From the NCBI GenBank assembly GCA_004562765.1, contig SFRL01000013.1, positions 24,039 through 88,038 on the forward strand: a stretch of DNA of 64,000 bases, in the 5' to 3' direction. The position numbers and the translations under genes are program-made. This DNA comes from a bacterium. Lineage in GTDB: Bacteria > Bacillota > Clostridia > Lachnospirales > Lachnospiraceae. The notes under the pieces were generated by a model. That model did no database searches. It had not been told where the DNA came from and saw only the letters and a program-made list of their open reading frames with translations. Positions 45,617 through 54,459 of the stretch are shown here, piece after piece. Every line of letters begins with the position of its first letter. Positions within the stretch are counted from its first letter, which is position 1.

Positions 45617-47686
45617 CTATGCGTCTGCCGCCATCCGTGCTTCAAACTCTGCCACCGGCATAGGTTTTGCAAAATAGTATCCCTGTATCATGTCGCAGCC
45701 AAGGCTCGCCAGAAAATCCACCTGCTCACGCTGCTCAATACCTTCCGCCACTACGCGCATGTTCAATTCACGCGCCAAAGTAATGGTCTCCCGGACAATG
45801 ATCGATCCGCGTCCCATCTCGTCCTCCCCACGGAAAAATTCGCCATCCAGCTTTAATACATCCAGCGGAATATCTTTCAGCGAGTTCAGCGAAGAATAAC
45901 CCGCTCCGAAATCATCCATCGAGATTGGAAATCCGTATGCGCGCAGCTGCTTGACTGTATCGATCAACACATTCTTATCATCAAAGAACGCGCTCTCTGT
46001 TACCTCCAGCTCGATCAGACCGTGCTTCGGACCATAGCTGTCCACCAGCTGGCTGATATGCTCTGCCAGTCCTTCCTGGGTAAAATGAGCACGGGAAATG
46101 TTCACGGAAATCGGAACGCTCTTCTTACCCTGCACCTTCCATTCCGCCTGCAGCTTCGCGATCTGTGAAAGCATATAGTCATCAAGCTTCATGATAAAAC
46201 CGTTTTCCTCAAAAAGAGGAATAAACCGTCCGGGCGGAATGATACCCTTCTCCGGGCAGTTCCAGCGCACCAGCGCCTCGGCGCCCACCAGCCGCTTATC
46301 TGTCGGACTGTACTTTGGCTGTAAGTATACCTGAAACTCACCGGCAGCCAACGCATTCTGCATGTTGTTTTCCACCCATTGCTCCCAACTCTGCTCTTCC
46401 AGCAGCCGATCGCTGAAAAAAAAGATCTGTTCCGCCTCATTATGACCGGCATCCTGCGCAGTATTCGCAAAACTGAATAACTGATCGATATCGATATTCT
46501 TCCGTTTCTGATACCAGTTTCCGTCCGTCGCATTCACCGGCAATATCATGCAGACACCCGCATGAAAATGCAGTTTTCGCTCCGGCTGCAGGCCTGCCAG
46601 CTCCGCCAGAAGTGAGCGGAGTCTGCGGTAGCAATCAGTCTTACACTCTTCCTCGTTTCCACCCTCACACTGAAGGATCAGACCAAAATCGGCCTTTCCG
46701 TAATGTCCGAATACTTCTTTTCGCCTCATTCGGGCCCGCAAAAAACCGTCCATGCATTCCAAAAGTTCCTCCCCCTGTTTGCTTCCGTAGCAGGAGAGGT
46801 AATTGGTGTAGCGTTCCATATGAAGATCCACGATGGCGTATGTTTTCCGGCTGTTCCAGCCGCTTCCCAGCATCTTCGCCGCATACCTCTGAAAGTAAAG
46901 CCAGTTATTCCCACCTGTCTCCGGATCCATGTAGAGCACTTTTGTCACACGCCGCTGCATCCGGATATTTAAGATCGTATTTATGAACAAAAAGACCAAA
47001 GGAATGAGAAGCAGTACCAGTGCTGCTGATCCAAGTGCCAGAATATAAAAGAAATCCTGCCGCTGGATCTGCAGGTTACACTTTACGTAAAGGCGTTTTC
47101 CGTTCAGATGCATCGGCACATACATCCAGCATGGCTGCTCCATGATCGAAGCTCCCATCCACTGGTCATGTACATTTTTTCTGCCTTTATTTCCCCGCGG
47201 GGGACCATCAAACACACGATCCACCAGCTCCGGTATATGGAAATCAAACATGCTCTCAATATCACCCAGCGCTTCTGTTCCATAGTCCCACTCACTGTCC
47301 ATATACGCAATATAATTGTCGACACCCACCGTCCAGTTCACTTTCTCATCGAGCAGCGGCATACTGCCGCCGGTAGACACGATACGGTTTCCTTCTGCAT
47401 CCGTCACATATACATCCGTCGGAACCCGGCTGTAACGATTGACATAATTAACAGCATTCGTAATATTGTCGCCCCGCTGGACAAACCGCTCGATCATAAT
47501 ACCGGTATCCATTGCCTGATTGTACAGCCCGGTAAGCTTTGCTCCAATGATGTAGGCCGCAAATAAGTTGATTCCCACCGTGACGATAAAAACGCTCACC
47601 ACCACAAACGACAAAAACAAAACGATGGAAGGCCAGAAGCTCTTTCTCTTCAGTTTTTTCAGTGTTTTTTCTTTTATCTTTGCCAT
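45617..47686 (-). CDS. Membrane c-di-GMP phosphodiesterase (degenerate GGDEF plus EAL)
   Basis: 689 aa. Two membrane spans (near 15-45 and 210-240) bracket an extracellular sensor region. A GGDEF-like domain (about 270-410) has lost its signature (GKADFGLIL in its place), so it is unlikely to make c-di-GMP. The EAL domain keeps the catalytic set: E470 in GAEALVRW, SVNISRAHF, LIELEVTES, SMDDFGAGYSSL, LKLDGEF, VAEGIEQREQ and QGYYFAKP. It should hydrolyse c-di-GMP to pGpG. It sits between the transglutaminase-like gene (21 bp) and the hybrid kinase (27 bp) in one operon. Confidence 0.93.
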   Translation of the reverse strand: MAKIKEKTLKKLKRKSFWPSIVLFLSFVVVSVFIVTVGINLFAAYIIGAKLTGLYNQAMDTGIMIERFVQRGDNITNAVNYVNRYSRVPTDVYVTDAEGNRIVSTGGSMPLLDEKVNWTVGVDNYIAYMDSEWDYGTEALGDIESMFDFHIPELVDRVFDGPPRGNKGRKNVHDQWMGASIMEQPCWMYVPMHLNGKRLYVKCNLQIQRQDFFYILALGSAALVLLLIPLVFLFINTILNIRMQRRVTKVLYMDPETGGNNWLYFQRYAAKMLGSGWNSRKTYAIVDLHMERYTNYLSCYGSKQGEELLECMDGFLRARMRRKEVFGHYGKADFGLILQCEGGNEEECKTDCYRRLRSLLAELAGLQPERKLHFHAGVCMILPVNATDGNWYQKRKNIDIDQLFSFANTAQDAGHNEAEQIFFFSDRLLEEQSWEQWVENNMQNALAAGEFQVYLQPKYSPTDKRLVGAEALVRWNCPEKGIIPPGRFIPLFEENGFIMKLDDYMLSQIAKLQAEWKVQGKKSVPISVNISRAHFTQEGLAEHISQLVDSYGPKHGLIELEVTESAFFDDKNVLIDTVKQLRAYGFPISMDDFGAGYSSLNSLKDIPLDVLKLDGEFFRGEDEMGRGSIIVRETITLARELNMRVVAEGIEQREQVDFLASLGCDMIQGYYFAKPMPVAEFEARMAADA

Positions 47687-47707
47687 ATCGGATCTACCCG
47701 CTTTATC

Positions 47708-49318
47708 TTATTTTGTAACCGTTACCTTTTTCATCTTTGAATAGGGTGTGTAATAATAGTTTCCATAAGCATCCAGCTTATATCCCCGCACACGTATGTA
47801 ATAAGTCTTTCCTGTTTTGAGACCGCTGATCGTAGCTGCCTTACTCTTTATCTTCACGGCTTTCTGGTTACTGAAATCCTTTTTGGACGCATAGCTGATC
47901 TCATACCCGGTAAAGCTTTTTGATGCTTTGAGCTTCACCTTGATCTTTTTGCCGGAAACATTTGTCGCAGAGGAAACGCTCGTACTGCCACCCGCAATAC
48001 GCACCGTAAAGATCTCATACGCACTCGGGATCATTCCCTCCCCTGCTGTCATTGCCGTCACAACGTAGGTACCGCCGCTCGTCAGCTCGATTATTCCCTG
48101 ATAGCGGTCATCCGTCCCGGGCGTAGTGCCGTCAAGCGTATAGTAAATCTCTCCGGCCTCAGCTGACATGGCAATGTTTACGCCTGCCGCTGTATCTTTA
48201 ATCTCCACCTGGGGCTGTGCAGTCCCCGGCATCAGCATCAGACTACCGGAAAATTCCACATCGGCGGTCGGCCGGATACCATTATAATAACTGTAGGGCA
48301 CATGCGAGCTGTTCTGATCCGTAGCCCGCATTCGCTGATCTGTGATATGGAAATATTTTGACCGGTCCCACGTGTCATCCCACGTTACATCCACGAGATA
48401 CCAGTGATCGCCGTAACGCACCTCATTCCACGCATGGACACTACTTGTCACAACGATACAATCAATTCCGAAATAATTGCACAGCATCGCATAGAGCTTG
48501 GTATAGCCAGCGCATACCGTTTCACCGGTCATAAGTGCGCCGTAGGCAGACTGTGTGTAATACGGATCTGACAGATCACTCAGGACATCGTAGCCGCTCA
48601 TATAGACCAGTTCATTACAGAGGAGTTCATGGATCTGTGCCTCTGTCTGGTAGGTATAGCTATTGTCACTGATCTGCGCCTGCAACGTCTCCAGACGTGC
48701 GCAGACTTTTGCTGTTTCCTGCGCGCGCTTGCTCCCGGTGGCAAAAGCATCATAAACACCGAGTGCACACATGTCATTACTTGTTGTTAAAAGGATCGTG
48801 TTCAAAAAATAATACTGGGGATTTGCATAGATAAATAACCCTTGTACCTTTTTCACCTGCTCTTCGGTGAGTCCGAGACTGCTCACTTTCTTTGTGCCGT
48901 AACGCGTCACTGTTTTCCCGCCGGTATTCACTTCATAAGCGGCAGCTGTTCCCGATGAAGTCAGCAGTTCTCCGCAGGCAGCATCCAGCCGCTCGTAGAG
49001 CTGCTGTTCCTTTGTCGACAGCTTGCTGTAATAATAATCGCTACTGTAGCAGTCCCAGTCGTACTGCGCCAGCTCCGGTCGGATACTTCTGGTCGTGTTG
49101 CCTGCGACGCTCCCTTCCGAGAGAACGCGCACGATCGGTTCTGTAACATTTTCCATCACACCGCCTGTCGGTAGTTTCTGTTCCGTCTCCTGCTGAGCAC
49201 CGAACGCCACATCCGGCATGCCCGAAAACGGGGTCGTCACTGTCAATGCAGCAGCTAAAACCCCCGCCATAAATCTCATGCTCTTATTTCTCTGATTCTT
49301 TCTTTTTCTGTCAAACAT
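47708..49318 (-). CDS. Secreted transglutaminase-like protein with CHB_HEX_C and FN3 modules
   Basis: 536 aa with a signal peptide (MRFMAGVLAAALTVTTPFSG; cleavage near AFGA). The central transglutaminase-like domain has the triad C269 (ETVCAGYTKL), H295 (SSVHAWNEV) and D310 (WYLVDVTWDD). It is followed by a chitobiase C-terminal-like beta module (GEIYYTLDGTTPGTDDRYQG) and a fibronectin type III module (FTGYEISYASKKDFSNQKAV). It probably acts on cell-wall or surface peptides. Its ATG is 1 bp after the murI stop codon, with AGGAGATATAAG spanning it. Confidence 0.9.
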   Translation of the reverse strand: MFDRKRKNQRNKSMRFMAGVLAAALTVTTPFSGMPDVAFGAQQETEQKLPTGGVMENVTEPIVRVLSEGSVAGNTTRSIRPELAQYDWDCYSSDYYYSKLSTKEQQLYERLDAACGELLTSSGTAAAYEVNTGGKTVTRYGTKKVSSLGLTEEQVKKVQGLFIYANPQYYFLNTILLTTSNDMCALGVYDAFATGSKRAQETAKVCARLETLQAQISDNSYTYQTEAQIHELLCNELVYMSGYDVLSDLSDPYYTQSAYGALMTGETVCAGYTKLYAMLCNYFGIDCIVVTSSVHAWNEVRYGDHWYLVDVTWDDTWDRSKYFHITDQRMRATDQNSSHVPYSYYNGIRPTADVEFSGSLMLMPGTAQPQVEIKDTAAGVNIAMSAEAGEIYYTLDGTTPGTDDRYQGIIELTSGGTYVVTAMTAGEGMIPSAYEIFTVRIAGGSTSVSSATNVSGKKIKVKLKASKSFTGYEISYASKKDFSNQKAVKIKSKAATISGLKTGKTYYIRVRGYKLDAYGNYYYTPYSKMKKVTVTK

Positions 49319-49319
49319 C

Positions 49320-50120
49320 TTATATCTCCTGTTTCAACAACCGTTGGCACAATGCCAGTTCTGCTTCCGTTGCCACACTGTTCTCAAATCTGACCCAGCC
49401 CGCTTCCTCAGAAGGATTCAACAGGTCTGCCGCCGCGAGCCGTCTGCGCATCTCGCGTGCCGTTCCCTCGCCACCGTCAAAGATGGTCACTGCGTCTCCC
49501 ACAATACTGCGGATCATCTTTCGCGCAAAGGGATAATGTGTACATCCCAGCACAACCGAGTCCAGTCCTTTATCCAGATACGGCCCGAGCAATTCCCGGA
49601 GAAAGTCACGCAGCCGCTCACTCTCCAGATCGCCCGCCTCAATAAACTCCATCAGACCCGGGCACGCCAGCGGATAGATCTCCGCCTTATCCTCATAACG
49701 CGCCATCAACTGTCTGAACTTTTCCTGCTGCACGGTCATAGGTGTCGCCATGACAAGTACCCGCGGATGTTCTTTCTGCAGTGCAGCCGGCTTTAACGCC
49801 GGTTCGATCCCCACGATGGGAAGATCCGGATACATACCGCGCATCAGACGAACTGCCGCACTGGTCGCTGTGTTACATGCGACGACCAGACCTTTTGCCC
49901 CCTGATCCAACAGTACTCTGACATTCTCGAACGTGAGCTGCCGCACTGTTTCCAAAGGCTTTGTTCCATAGGGTGCGTTCTTTGAATCGCCCAGATAAAT
50001 GTAGTTTTCACCCGGCATGACCTTGAGCAGTTCCTGCAGCACACTGATGCCACCCACACCGGAATCAAACACACCGATCGGCTGCTCTTTCCTTCTATCA
50101 AAATCCATCATAGCACACAT
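49320..50120 (-). CDS. murI: Glutamate racemase
   Basis: Makes D-glutamate for peptidoglycan. The 266-aa frame has both catalytic cysteines: C82 in VVACNTATSA and C193 in VLGCTHYPF, plus the substrate loop GVFDSGVGGISVLQ and YLGDSKNAPYG. Start choice is open: ATG codons at 50120, 50111 and 50108 all lie inside the 3' end of the GH25 gene. TTTGGA 8 nt before 50111 slightly favours that one. The overlap implies translational coupling with the muramidase. Confidence 0.95.
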   Translation of the reverse strand: MCAMMDFDRRKEQPIGVFDSGVGGISVLQELLKVMPGENYIYLGDSKNAPYGTKPLETVRQLTFENVRVLLDQGAKGLVVACNTATSAAVRLMRGMYPDLPIVGIEPALKPAALQKEHPRVLVMATPMTVQQEKFRQLMARYEDKAEIYPLACPGLMEFIEAGDLESERLRDFLRELLGPYLDKGLDSVVLGCTHYPFARKMIRSIVGDAVTIFDGGEGTAREMRRRLAAADLLNPSEEAGWVRFENSVATEAELALCQRLLKQEI

Positions 50121-52167
50121 CCAAATCTACGTTAATATATCTTCCGTAAGCGTCCAATATGCCATCCACCTGACCGGTGCTGGAATACTGCCACATGCGC
50201 ACATTTCCGCCGCCTTCATATCCATGGCCAAGGCTCTGACTGCGATAACGTGCGATCCAGATATCCACATTTTCCTCTGCCAGCTTTGTCTGGTCAATGT
50301 AATTGTTCAGCCAGTTCAGGTTTGCATATACAACAAACTGGTATCCCGCCTCCTCAATGATCCGCTTGTATTCCAGGATCAGCTCCGTGCGGGCTGCCTT
50401 ATTCATATTTTTGATCTGGTTTTCACTCTCCAGATCAAGCGCGATCGGATAGTCAAGCGGTTTGCCTTCCAATAACTCTAAAAGGTGATATGCCTCCTCG
50501 ATACCCTCATCCACCGATTTTGCAAGGGTATAGCAGTAAATGCCGACCGGAATGCCCTGCTCCTTCGCACCTGCATAATAGTTCTCAAACTGAATATCCT
50601 TGGATGTTCCGTGTGCCAGACGCAGCATCGCAAACTTGATCCCGGAATCCTTCACCGTCTTCCAGTCGATCGCCTGCTGCCATTTAGACACATCAATACC
50701 GTTCAGCTGGCAGTCCGTCACTGTGACGCTGACACTCGTTGACACAGCTCCTACTGCCGCAAAGATCTGCGTCTTTCCGGGTGTCACTCCGACCACCGTA
50801 CCGTCTGCACTGACAGTTGCCACAGCCGGATCCGCGCTGCTCCATGCGATCGTTCCCGGCAGTTCAGTTGTCGCACTCAGAAACCCGGTGCTTCCGGGTC
50901 CGAGAAACAGGGTCCGGGTATTCACTTTGATATTGCCGATCTTTACCGTTACTGCAACACTTTTTTCACTGACAAGCGTTCCGTGTACTGCCTCAACCTG
51001 ATAAGAATAAGTCTCTCCTGCCACTAACCCGGTATCCGTATAACTATTTCCGGTAACCTTTGTCGCTAAATTCGTATAATCCGAACCCGTTCCCTGCACT
51101 CGATAGATCCTGTAGGAAGTCGCTGCCTTTGACGGTGTCCAATTCAGTACTACACCACCGCTTCCGTCTTGTGCGGCAGTCAGATTGGCAGGCGCATCCG
51201 ATTTTGTCCATTTTGATTTTGATACAGACTTTGTTCCGTAATCATTCTGCCCGCCGCTGATCTTTATGGCGCTGACTTTGTAAAAATATTTTGCGCCTGC
51301 CTCCACAGTCATATCTGACCAGCTAAGGCTGTCTTTGCCCACCTCTTTTACCAGCTTGTAACCCTTACTCTTTTCCAGACTCCGGTAAACCGCATATCCA
51401 TCCGCATTCATTACCGGACTCCAGCTGACAGTGAGGCTGTTTGATTCTGAATTTACCACATTTGTGATCACGGGTACATCCATTTTCACTGTGACATTCT
51501 GTACAGCTGAACACTTACCCCGCACCTTTTTTCCGTCGGGATTATAGCGCATCGGCATGATCTTGTAGTAGTACGTCACACCGGTCGCCACCTTATTTGT
51601 GTAGGAGGTGCCGTATACTGATTTCACAATCTTATAGCCGCCGACCGGCGTTGTGCTCCGGTACACGCGGTAAAAAACCGCACCTTCCACAGCAGACCAC
51701 GCGATATTGACCTGAGCATCAGTGCCCGCCTCCACCTTTGTGACATCGGGTGCCGGCAATACCGTTTTTGCCTTGAGATACTCAGATGTTGCTGTCGCAC
51801 CATTCATATCTGTCACAACAAGCCGGTAGTAATACGTTTTTGCCGTATATAAACCGCCTGCCGTATAGCGAAGCTCCTGCTCCGGAGTAAACGCAGCGAT
51901 CGTTGTATAGGTCTTCTTATCCTCAGACTGCTGCAGTTCATACACCACTGCCTGATCGATCGGTTCCCATGTGAGTGTCACGGAATCATAGCCGGTCGAC
52001 TCTGCCGTAAGCGTCGGTGCTGTAAGCACTGCAACTGTCGTTGTCACCTGCTCATCTGCTGCAATCTCCTCTGCCGGTGCCGCCAAAACCGTCTGCGTGG
52101 GCACGTACAACGCGATCGCCGTTGCCCCCAGACCAACTGCCAGCAGTTTTCGTATATATCGATTCAT
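50098..52167 (-). CDS. Secreted GH25 muramidase with four FN3 and one Ig-like domain
   Basis: 689 aa. A signal peptide (MNRYIRKLLAVGLGATAIAL, cleavage near VLAAP) is followed by four fibronectin type III modules (about 45-135, 135-225, 225-315, 315-405) and one BIG2 Ig-like module (ITWSS-type IAWSSADPAVATVSADGTVV). The C-terminal GH25 domain (about 488-689) starts LNGIDVSKWQQAIDWKTVK. Its catalytic pair is in IALDLESEN (D578, E580) and it ends with WQYSSTGQVDGI. It cleaves the MurNAc-GlcNAc bond in peptidoglycan. It heads the seven-gene wall/signalling run. Confidence 0.93.
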   Translation of the reverse strand: MNRYIRKLLAVGLGATAIALYVPTQTVLAAPAEEIAADEQVTTTVAVLTAPTLTAESTGYDSVTLTWEPIDQAVVYELQQSEDKKTYTTIAAFTPEQELRYTAGGLYTAKTYYYRLVVTDMNGATATSEYLKAKTVLPAPDVTKVEAGTDAQVNIAWSAVEGAVFYRVYRSTTPVGGYKIVKSVYGTSYTNKVATGVTYYYKIMPMRYNPDGKKVRGKCSAVQNVTVKMDVPVITNVVNSESNSLTVSWSPVMNADGYAVYRSLEKSKGYKLVKEVGKDSLSWSDMTVEAGAKYFYKVSAIKISGGQNDYGTKSVSKSKWTKSDAPANLTAAQDGSGGVVLNWTPSKAATSYRIYRVQGTGSDYTNLATKVTGNSYTDTGLVAGETYSYQVEAVHGTLVSEKSVAVTVKIGNIKVNTRTLFLGPGSTGFLSATTELPGTIAWSSADPAVATVSADGTVVGVTPGKTQIFAAVGAVSTSVSVTVTDCQLNGIDVSKWQQAIDWKTVKDSGIKFAMLRLAHGTSKDIQFENYYAGAKEQGIPVGIYCYTLAKSVDEGIEEAYHLLELLEGKPLDYPIALDLESENQIKNMNKAARTELILEYKRIIEEAGYQFVVYANLNWLNNYIDQTKLAEENVDIWIARYRSQSLGHGYEGGGNVRMWQYSSTGQVDGILDAYGRYINVDLDVCYDGF

Positions 52168-52245
52168 AATTCCTCCCTTATCTCCTGTTATTTGCCATAA
52201 GTGTATCGAAAATCATGCGGAAAGTCAATGTACGGCCCTTTGCAC

Positions 52246-52428
52246 TTACATCTGATGCCGCACGATCAAATATTCGTTGTCCAACTGGTAATACGGGCAG
52301 TTGTCAAATGTGCCCGTCAAAAAGCGTACCATGTCATCCTCATCCAGATTCATATCACAGACATAGCACTCATCATCCTCATCATAAACAAAGTTCACAC
52401 AGGAATCACAGTTTGATACTTCCTTCAT
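52246..52428 (-). CDS. Small Cys-rich protein, DUF6472 family
   Basis: 60-aa acidic protein with cysteine pairs (NCDSC near 7-11, ECYVC near 20-24, NCPYY near 44). It resembles the DUF6472 family known mostly from Lachnospiraceae; function is unknown and a metal-binding role is likely. ATG 52428 follows GAGAGGAGTGATG. It lies alone between the GH25 gene and a terminator. Confidence 0.85.
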   Translation of the reverse strand: MKEVSNCDSCVNFVYDEDDECYVCDMNLDEDDMVRFLTGTFDNCPYYQLDNEYLIVRHQM

Positions 52429-52517
52429 CTCATCACTCCTCTCGTCCTACTATATTAAATATATACGATAATGCACCCGATTGCAAAGGGGTTCCGTGAA
52501 TGAAAAGCGGAGAAAAG

Positions 52518-52562
52518 TCAAAAATAGCCCCGAATGCTGCAGCAGATCGCAGCTTCGGGGCT
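52518..52562 (-). terminator. Terminator of the degV-DUF975 unit
   Basis: AGCCCCGAA (52526-52534) pairs with TTCGGGGCT (52554-52562). On minus the stem is followed by ATTTTTGACTTTT. Confidence 0.85.
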
Positions 52563-52571
52563 CATAGCCGC

Positions 52572-52603
52572 AAACGAGCGTTTCACCTGGAAGACCCTCG
52601 TTT
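52572..52603. repeat. Short palindrome related to the one at 511-550
   Basis: AAACGAG (52572-52578) pairs with CTCGTTT (52597-52603). The internal CACCT, GGAA and ACCCTCGTT blocks match the 511-550 palindrome in order. It lies between the DUF975 stop codon and the terminator. Confidence 0.6.
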
Positions 52604-52620
52604 CCATATTTACAGTTTAA

Positions 52621-53373
52621 CTACATCTCACTGTTTCCGACATAGTACGGTCCGGGCACCTTTACGCGCAGCGCCTTGTACAGCTCCACACATGTATACT
52701 GATAGTACGGATTTACCCAGAAAATGCCTACCAGATTGAATGTGATGGCAGCCAGGATCTCCCATAAGATAAAGGACAGATCCAGCACAAACGCATCCCA
52801 CTTCTCGCCATCCATCATCTCGGTTGACAGACGCTTTGCCTCAGAGAAGCTGAGGTTCGGATCCTCTGCCAGAAGGTACGGAATCATGCGGTACTGATAA
52901 GCCTTTACAATACCGGGTACGATGAGCAGCAGTGACCACAGGAAAATGAACAGATTCTGCAAAAAGATCACAGATACGACATTCATGTAGTTGTTCTTGA
53001 ATGCATATCCCATGTTGTTCAGGTCTGCGCTTCCGTCACTTGCATGCAGGAAGTATTTCTTACAACCAACCTGCAGCGGATTAAATACAAAGATTGACAG
53101 AGCCAGCGACGCGATCACAACCACAAGGATCACGATTGCTGCCAATCCGAGTACAAACGCCAGTATGCCCGCATACTTTCCACCGATTCCATCAATAAAC
53201 TGGTTTCCGGTAATCTCAGTCGTATTACCGCTGTCTCCTCTGCCGCTGCTTCCGCCGCTTCCAAGACCACCGCTTACCAGCGCCAGAACAAATGCAACCA
53301 GCACAGACTTCCAGTAAAACGCCTTCACGCTGAATTTTGCTTTTTCTTTTAGTTCTTTTCTTGTCCATTCCAT
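52621..53373 (-). CDS. DUF975 family membrane protein
   Basis: 250-aa integral membrane protein. It starts MEWTRKELKEKAKFSVKAFY, which is typical of DUF975, followed by a Gly/Ser-rich loop (GGLGSGGSSGRGDSG) and four to five membrane segments, with ENPNLSFSEA-like AEDPNLSFSEAKRLSTEMM between them. Function is unknown. ATG 53373 follows AAAGGAGGATATATGTT, 26 bp after degV. Confidence 0.9.
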   Translation of the reverse strand: MEWTRKELKEKAKFSVKAFYWKSVLVAFVLALVSGGLGSGGSSGRGDSGNTTEITGNQFIDGIGGKYAGILAFVLGLAAIVILVVVIASLALSIFVFNPLQVGCKKYFLHASDGSADLNNMGYAFKNNYMNVVSVIFLQNLFIFLWSLLLIVPGIVKAYQYRMIPYLLAEDPNLSFSEAKRLSTEMMDGEKWDAFVLDLSFILWEILAAITFNLVGIFWVNPYYQYTCVELYKALRVKVPGPYYVGNSEM

Positions 53374-53399
53374 AACATATATCCTCCTTTATGAATATC

Positions 53400-54257
53400 T
53401 TATTTCATACGCCTGATCAATGCCGCTCCGTATGTACCATATCCGAGATGACATCCCAGACTGAGCGGGATCGGAGACATACTGCAGCGCACTCCAAAAT
53501 GCTCCTCCAGCTGTGCCTTCAGCCCAAGCGCGTCCTCTCTGGACATGCTTGCAGCCGCTGCCAGGTAAAACTGACTCAGATCGTCTGTATGAAATTTGTT
53601 CTGCAAGGTTTCTTCCAGGCACTGCATGATCTTTTTTCGTGCCAGTTTGTCACCGCGCACCTTGCCGATCGCTTCCACCTTATCATTCTCCAGCGAAAGG
53701 ATCGGTTTGATGTTCAACAGATTTCCCAGTACGGCAGACGATGCCGAGATGCGTCCGCCCTGTTTTAAATATTTTAAGTCTTCCACGGTAAGGAAGATCT
53801 TGCAGTCATTTTTTGCATAAACCAGCTCTTTTAAGATCTGAGCCGCGTGCTCGCCCGCGATGGCACGCTTGCGCGCTTCCAGCACGGCCGCCTTCTGGGT
53901 AACACTGACGCGACCGATATCTGCTACCAATACTCTGCCGTCATAGTCGGCTGCCATCGCCTGCGCTGTCGCGCAGGAACCGCTCAGTCCACTGGACATC
54001 GGTATGTATAGCAATTCATCATGTTCTTCCAGCACCCGGTCCCACAACTCTGTCACATCCGCCGGCGAGGGCTGTGACGTATAGATCTTTGACCCTGCCT
54101 GCTGGCGGATATAAAACTCGTCATGCGTCATGGTCCGGTCTTCAAAATAGAGCTCATCATCCACATAAAATGGCATCGGCAAAACATAGACGCCATACTT
54201 TTTTGCTTTTTCCTGCGAGATCGCGCAGTTTGAATCGGTTACGATCGCTGTTTTCAT
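53400..54257 (-). CDS. DegV family fatty-acid-binding protein
   Basis: 285-aa DegV/FakB-like protein that binds a fatty acid and presents it to a FakA-type kinase. It shows the start TAIVTDSNCAISQEKAKKYG, TSQPSPADVTELWDRVLEEH, the fatty-acid site YIPMSSGLSGSCATAQAMA and ISVTQ-like VLVADIGRVSV. I place the start at ATG 54257, with AAAGGAGTATCTG. The longer open frame to 54446 runs antisense-free through the tRNA-Gly gene on the same strand and is not coding there. No separate promoter is convincing, so it may be read from the tRNA-Gly promoter. Confidence 0.92.
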   Translation of the reverse strand: MKTAIVTDSNCAISQEKAKKYGVYVLPMPFYVDDELYFEDRTMTHDEFYIRQQAGSKIYTSQPSPADVTELWDRVLEEHDELLYIPMSSGLSGSCATAQAMAADYDGRVLVADIGRVSVTQKAAVLEARKRAIAGEHAAQILKELVYAKNDCKIFLTVEDLKYLKQGGRISASSAVLGNLLNIKPILSLENDKVEAIGKVRGDKLARKKIMQCLEETLQNKFHTDDLSQFYLAAAASMSREDALGLKAQLEEHFGVRCSMSPIPLSLGCHLGYGTYGAALIRRMK

Positions 54258-54305
54258 CAGATACTCCTTTTTATTATAGTGGATTCCTTTTTTAAATATA
54301 AAAAA

Positions 54306-54376
54306 AGCGGGTGATGGGAATCGAACCCACGTATCCAGCTTGGAAGGCTGGTGTTCTACCATTGAACTACACCCGC
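54306..54376 (-). tRNA. tRNA-Gly (anticodon TCC)
   Basis: 71-nt cloverleaf. Acceptor arms GCGGGTG and CACCCGC, D-arm TAGTTCAATGGTAGAA, anticodon stem-loop CCAGCCTTCCAAGCTGG with anticodon TCC, T-loop GGGTTCGATTCCC. The 3' CCA is not encoded. Confidence 0.97.
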
Positions 54377-54391
54377 AAAAACAATATTCTG

Positions 54392-54414
54392 TTTCGTTCG
54401 TCTCACGAACGAAA
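54392..54414. promoter_or_regulatory. Perfect hairpin in the tRNA-Gly 5' leader
   Basis: TTTCGTTCGT and ACGAACGAAA are 10-bp perfect complements with a 3-nt loop. They lie between the promoter and the mature tRNA 5' end, so they are part of the precursor leader removed by RNase P. Confidence 0.7.
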
Positions 54415-54417
54415 ATT

Positions 54418-54446
54418 ATTATAGCATCGTTTATTGCGGGTGTCAA
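54418..54446 (-). promoter_or_regulatory. tRNA-Gly promoter
   Basis: Minus strand: -35 TTGACA (54441-54446), 17-bp spacer, -10 TATAAT (54418-54423). Full consensus. Confidence 0.93.
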
Positions 54447-54459
54447 TGGCTGATTTTAA

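Noticed and set aside
54273..54278. TATAAT as a degV promoter -10
   Set aside because: Transcription would start within the degV ribosome site, and no -35 lies 16-18 bp upstream.
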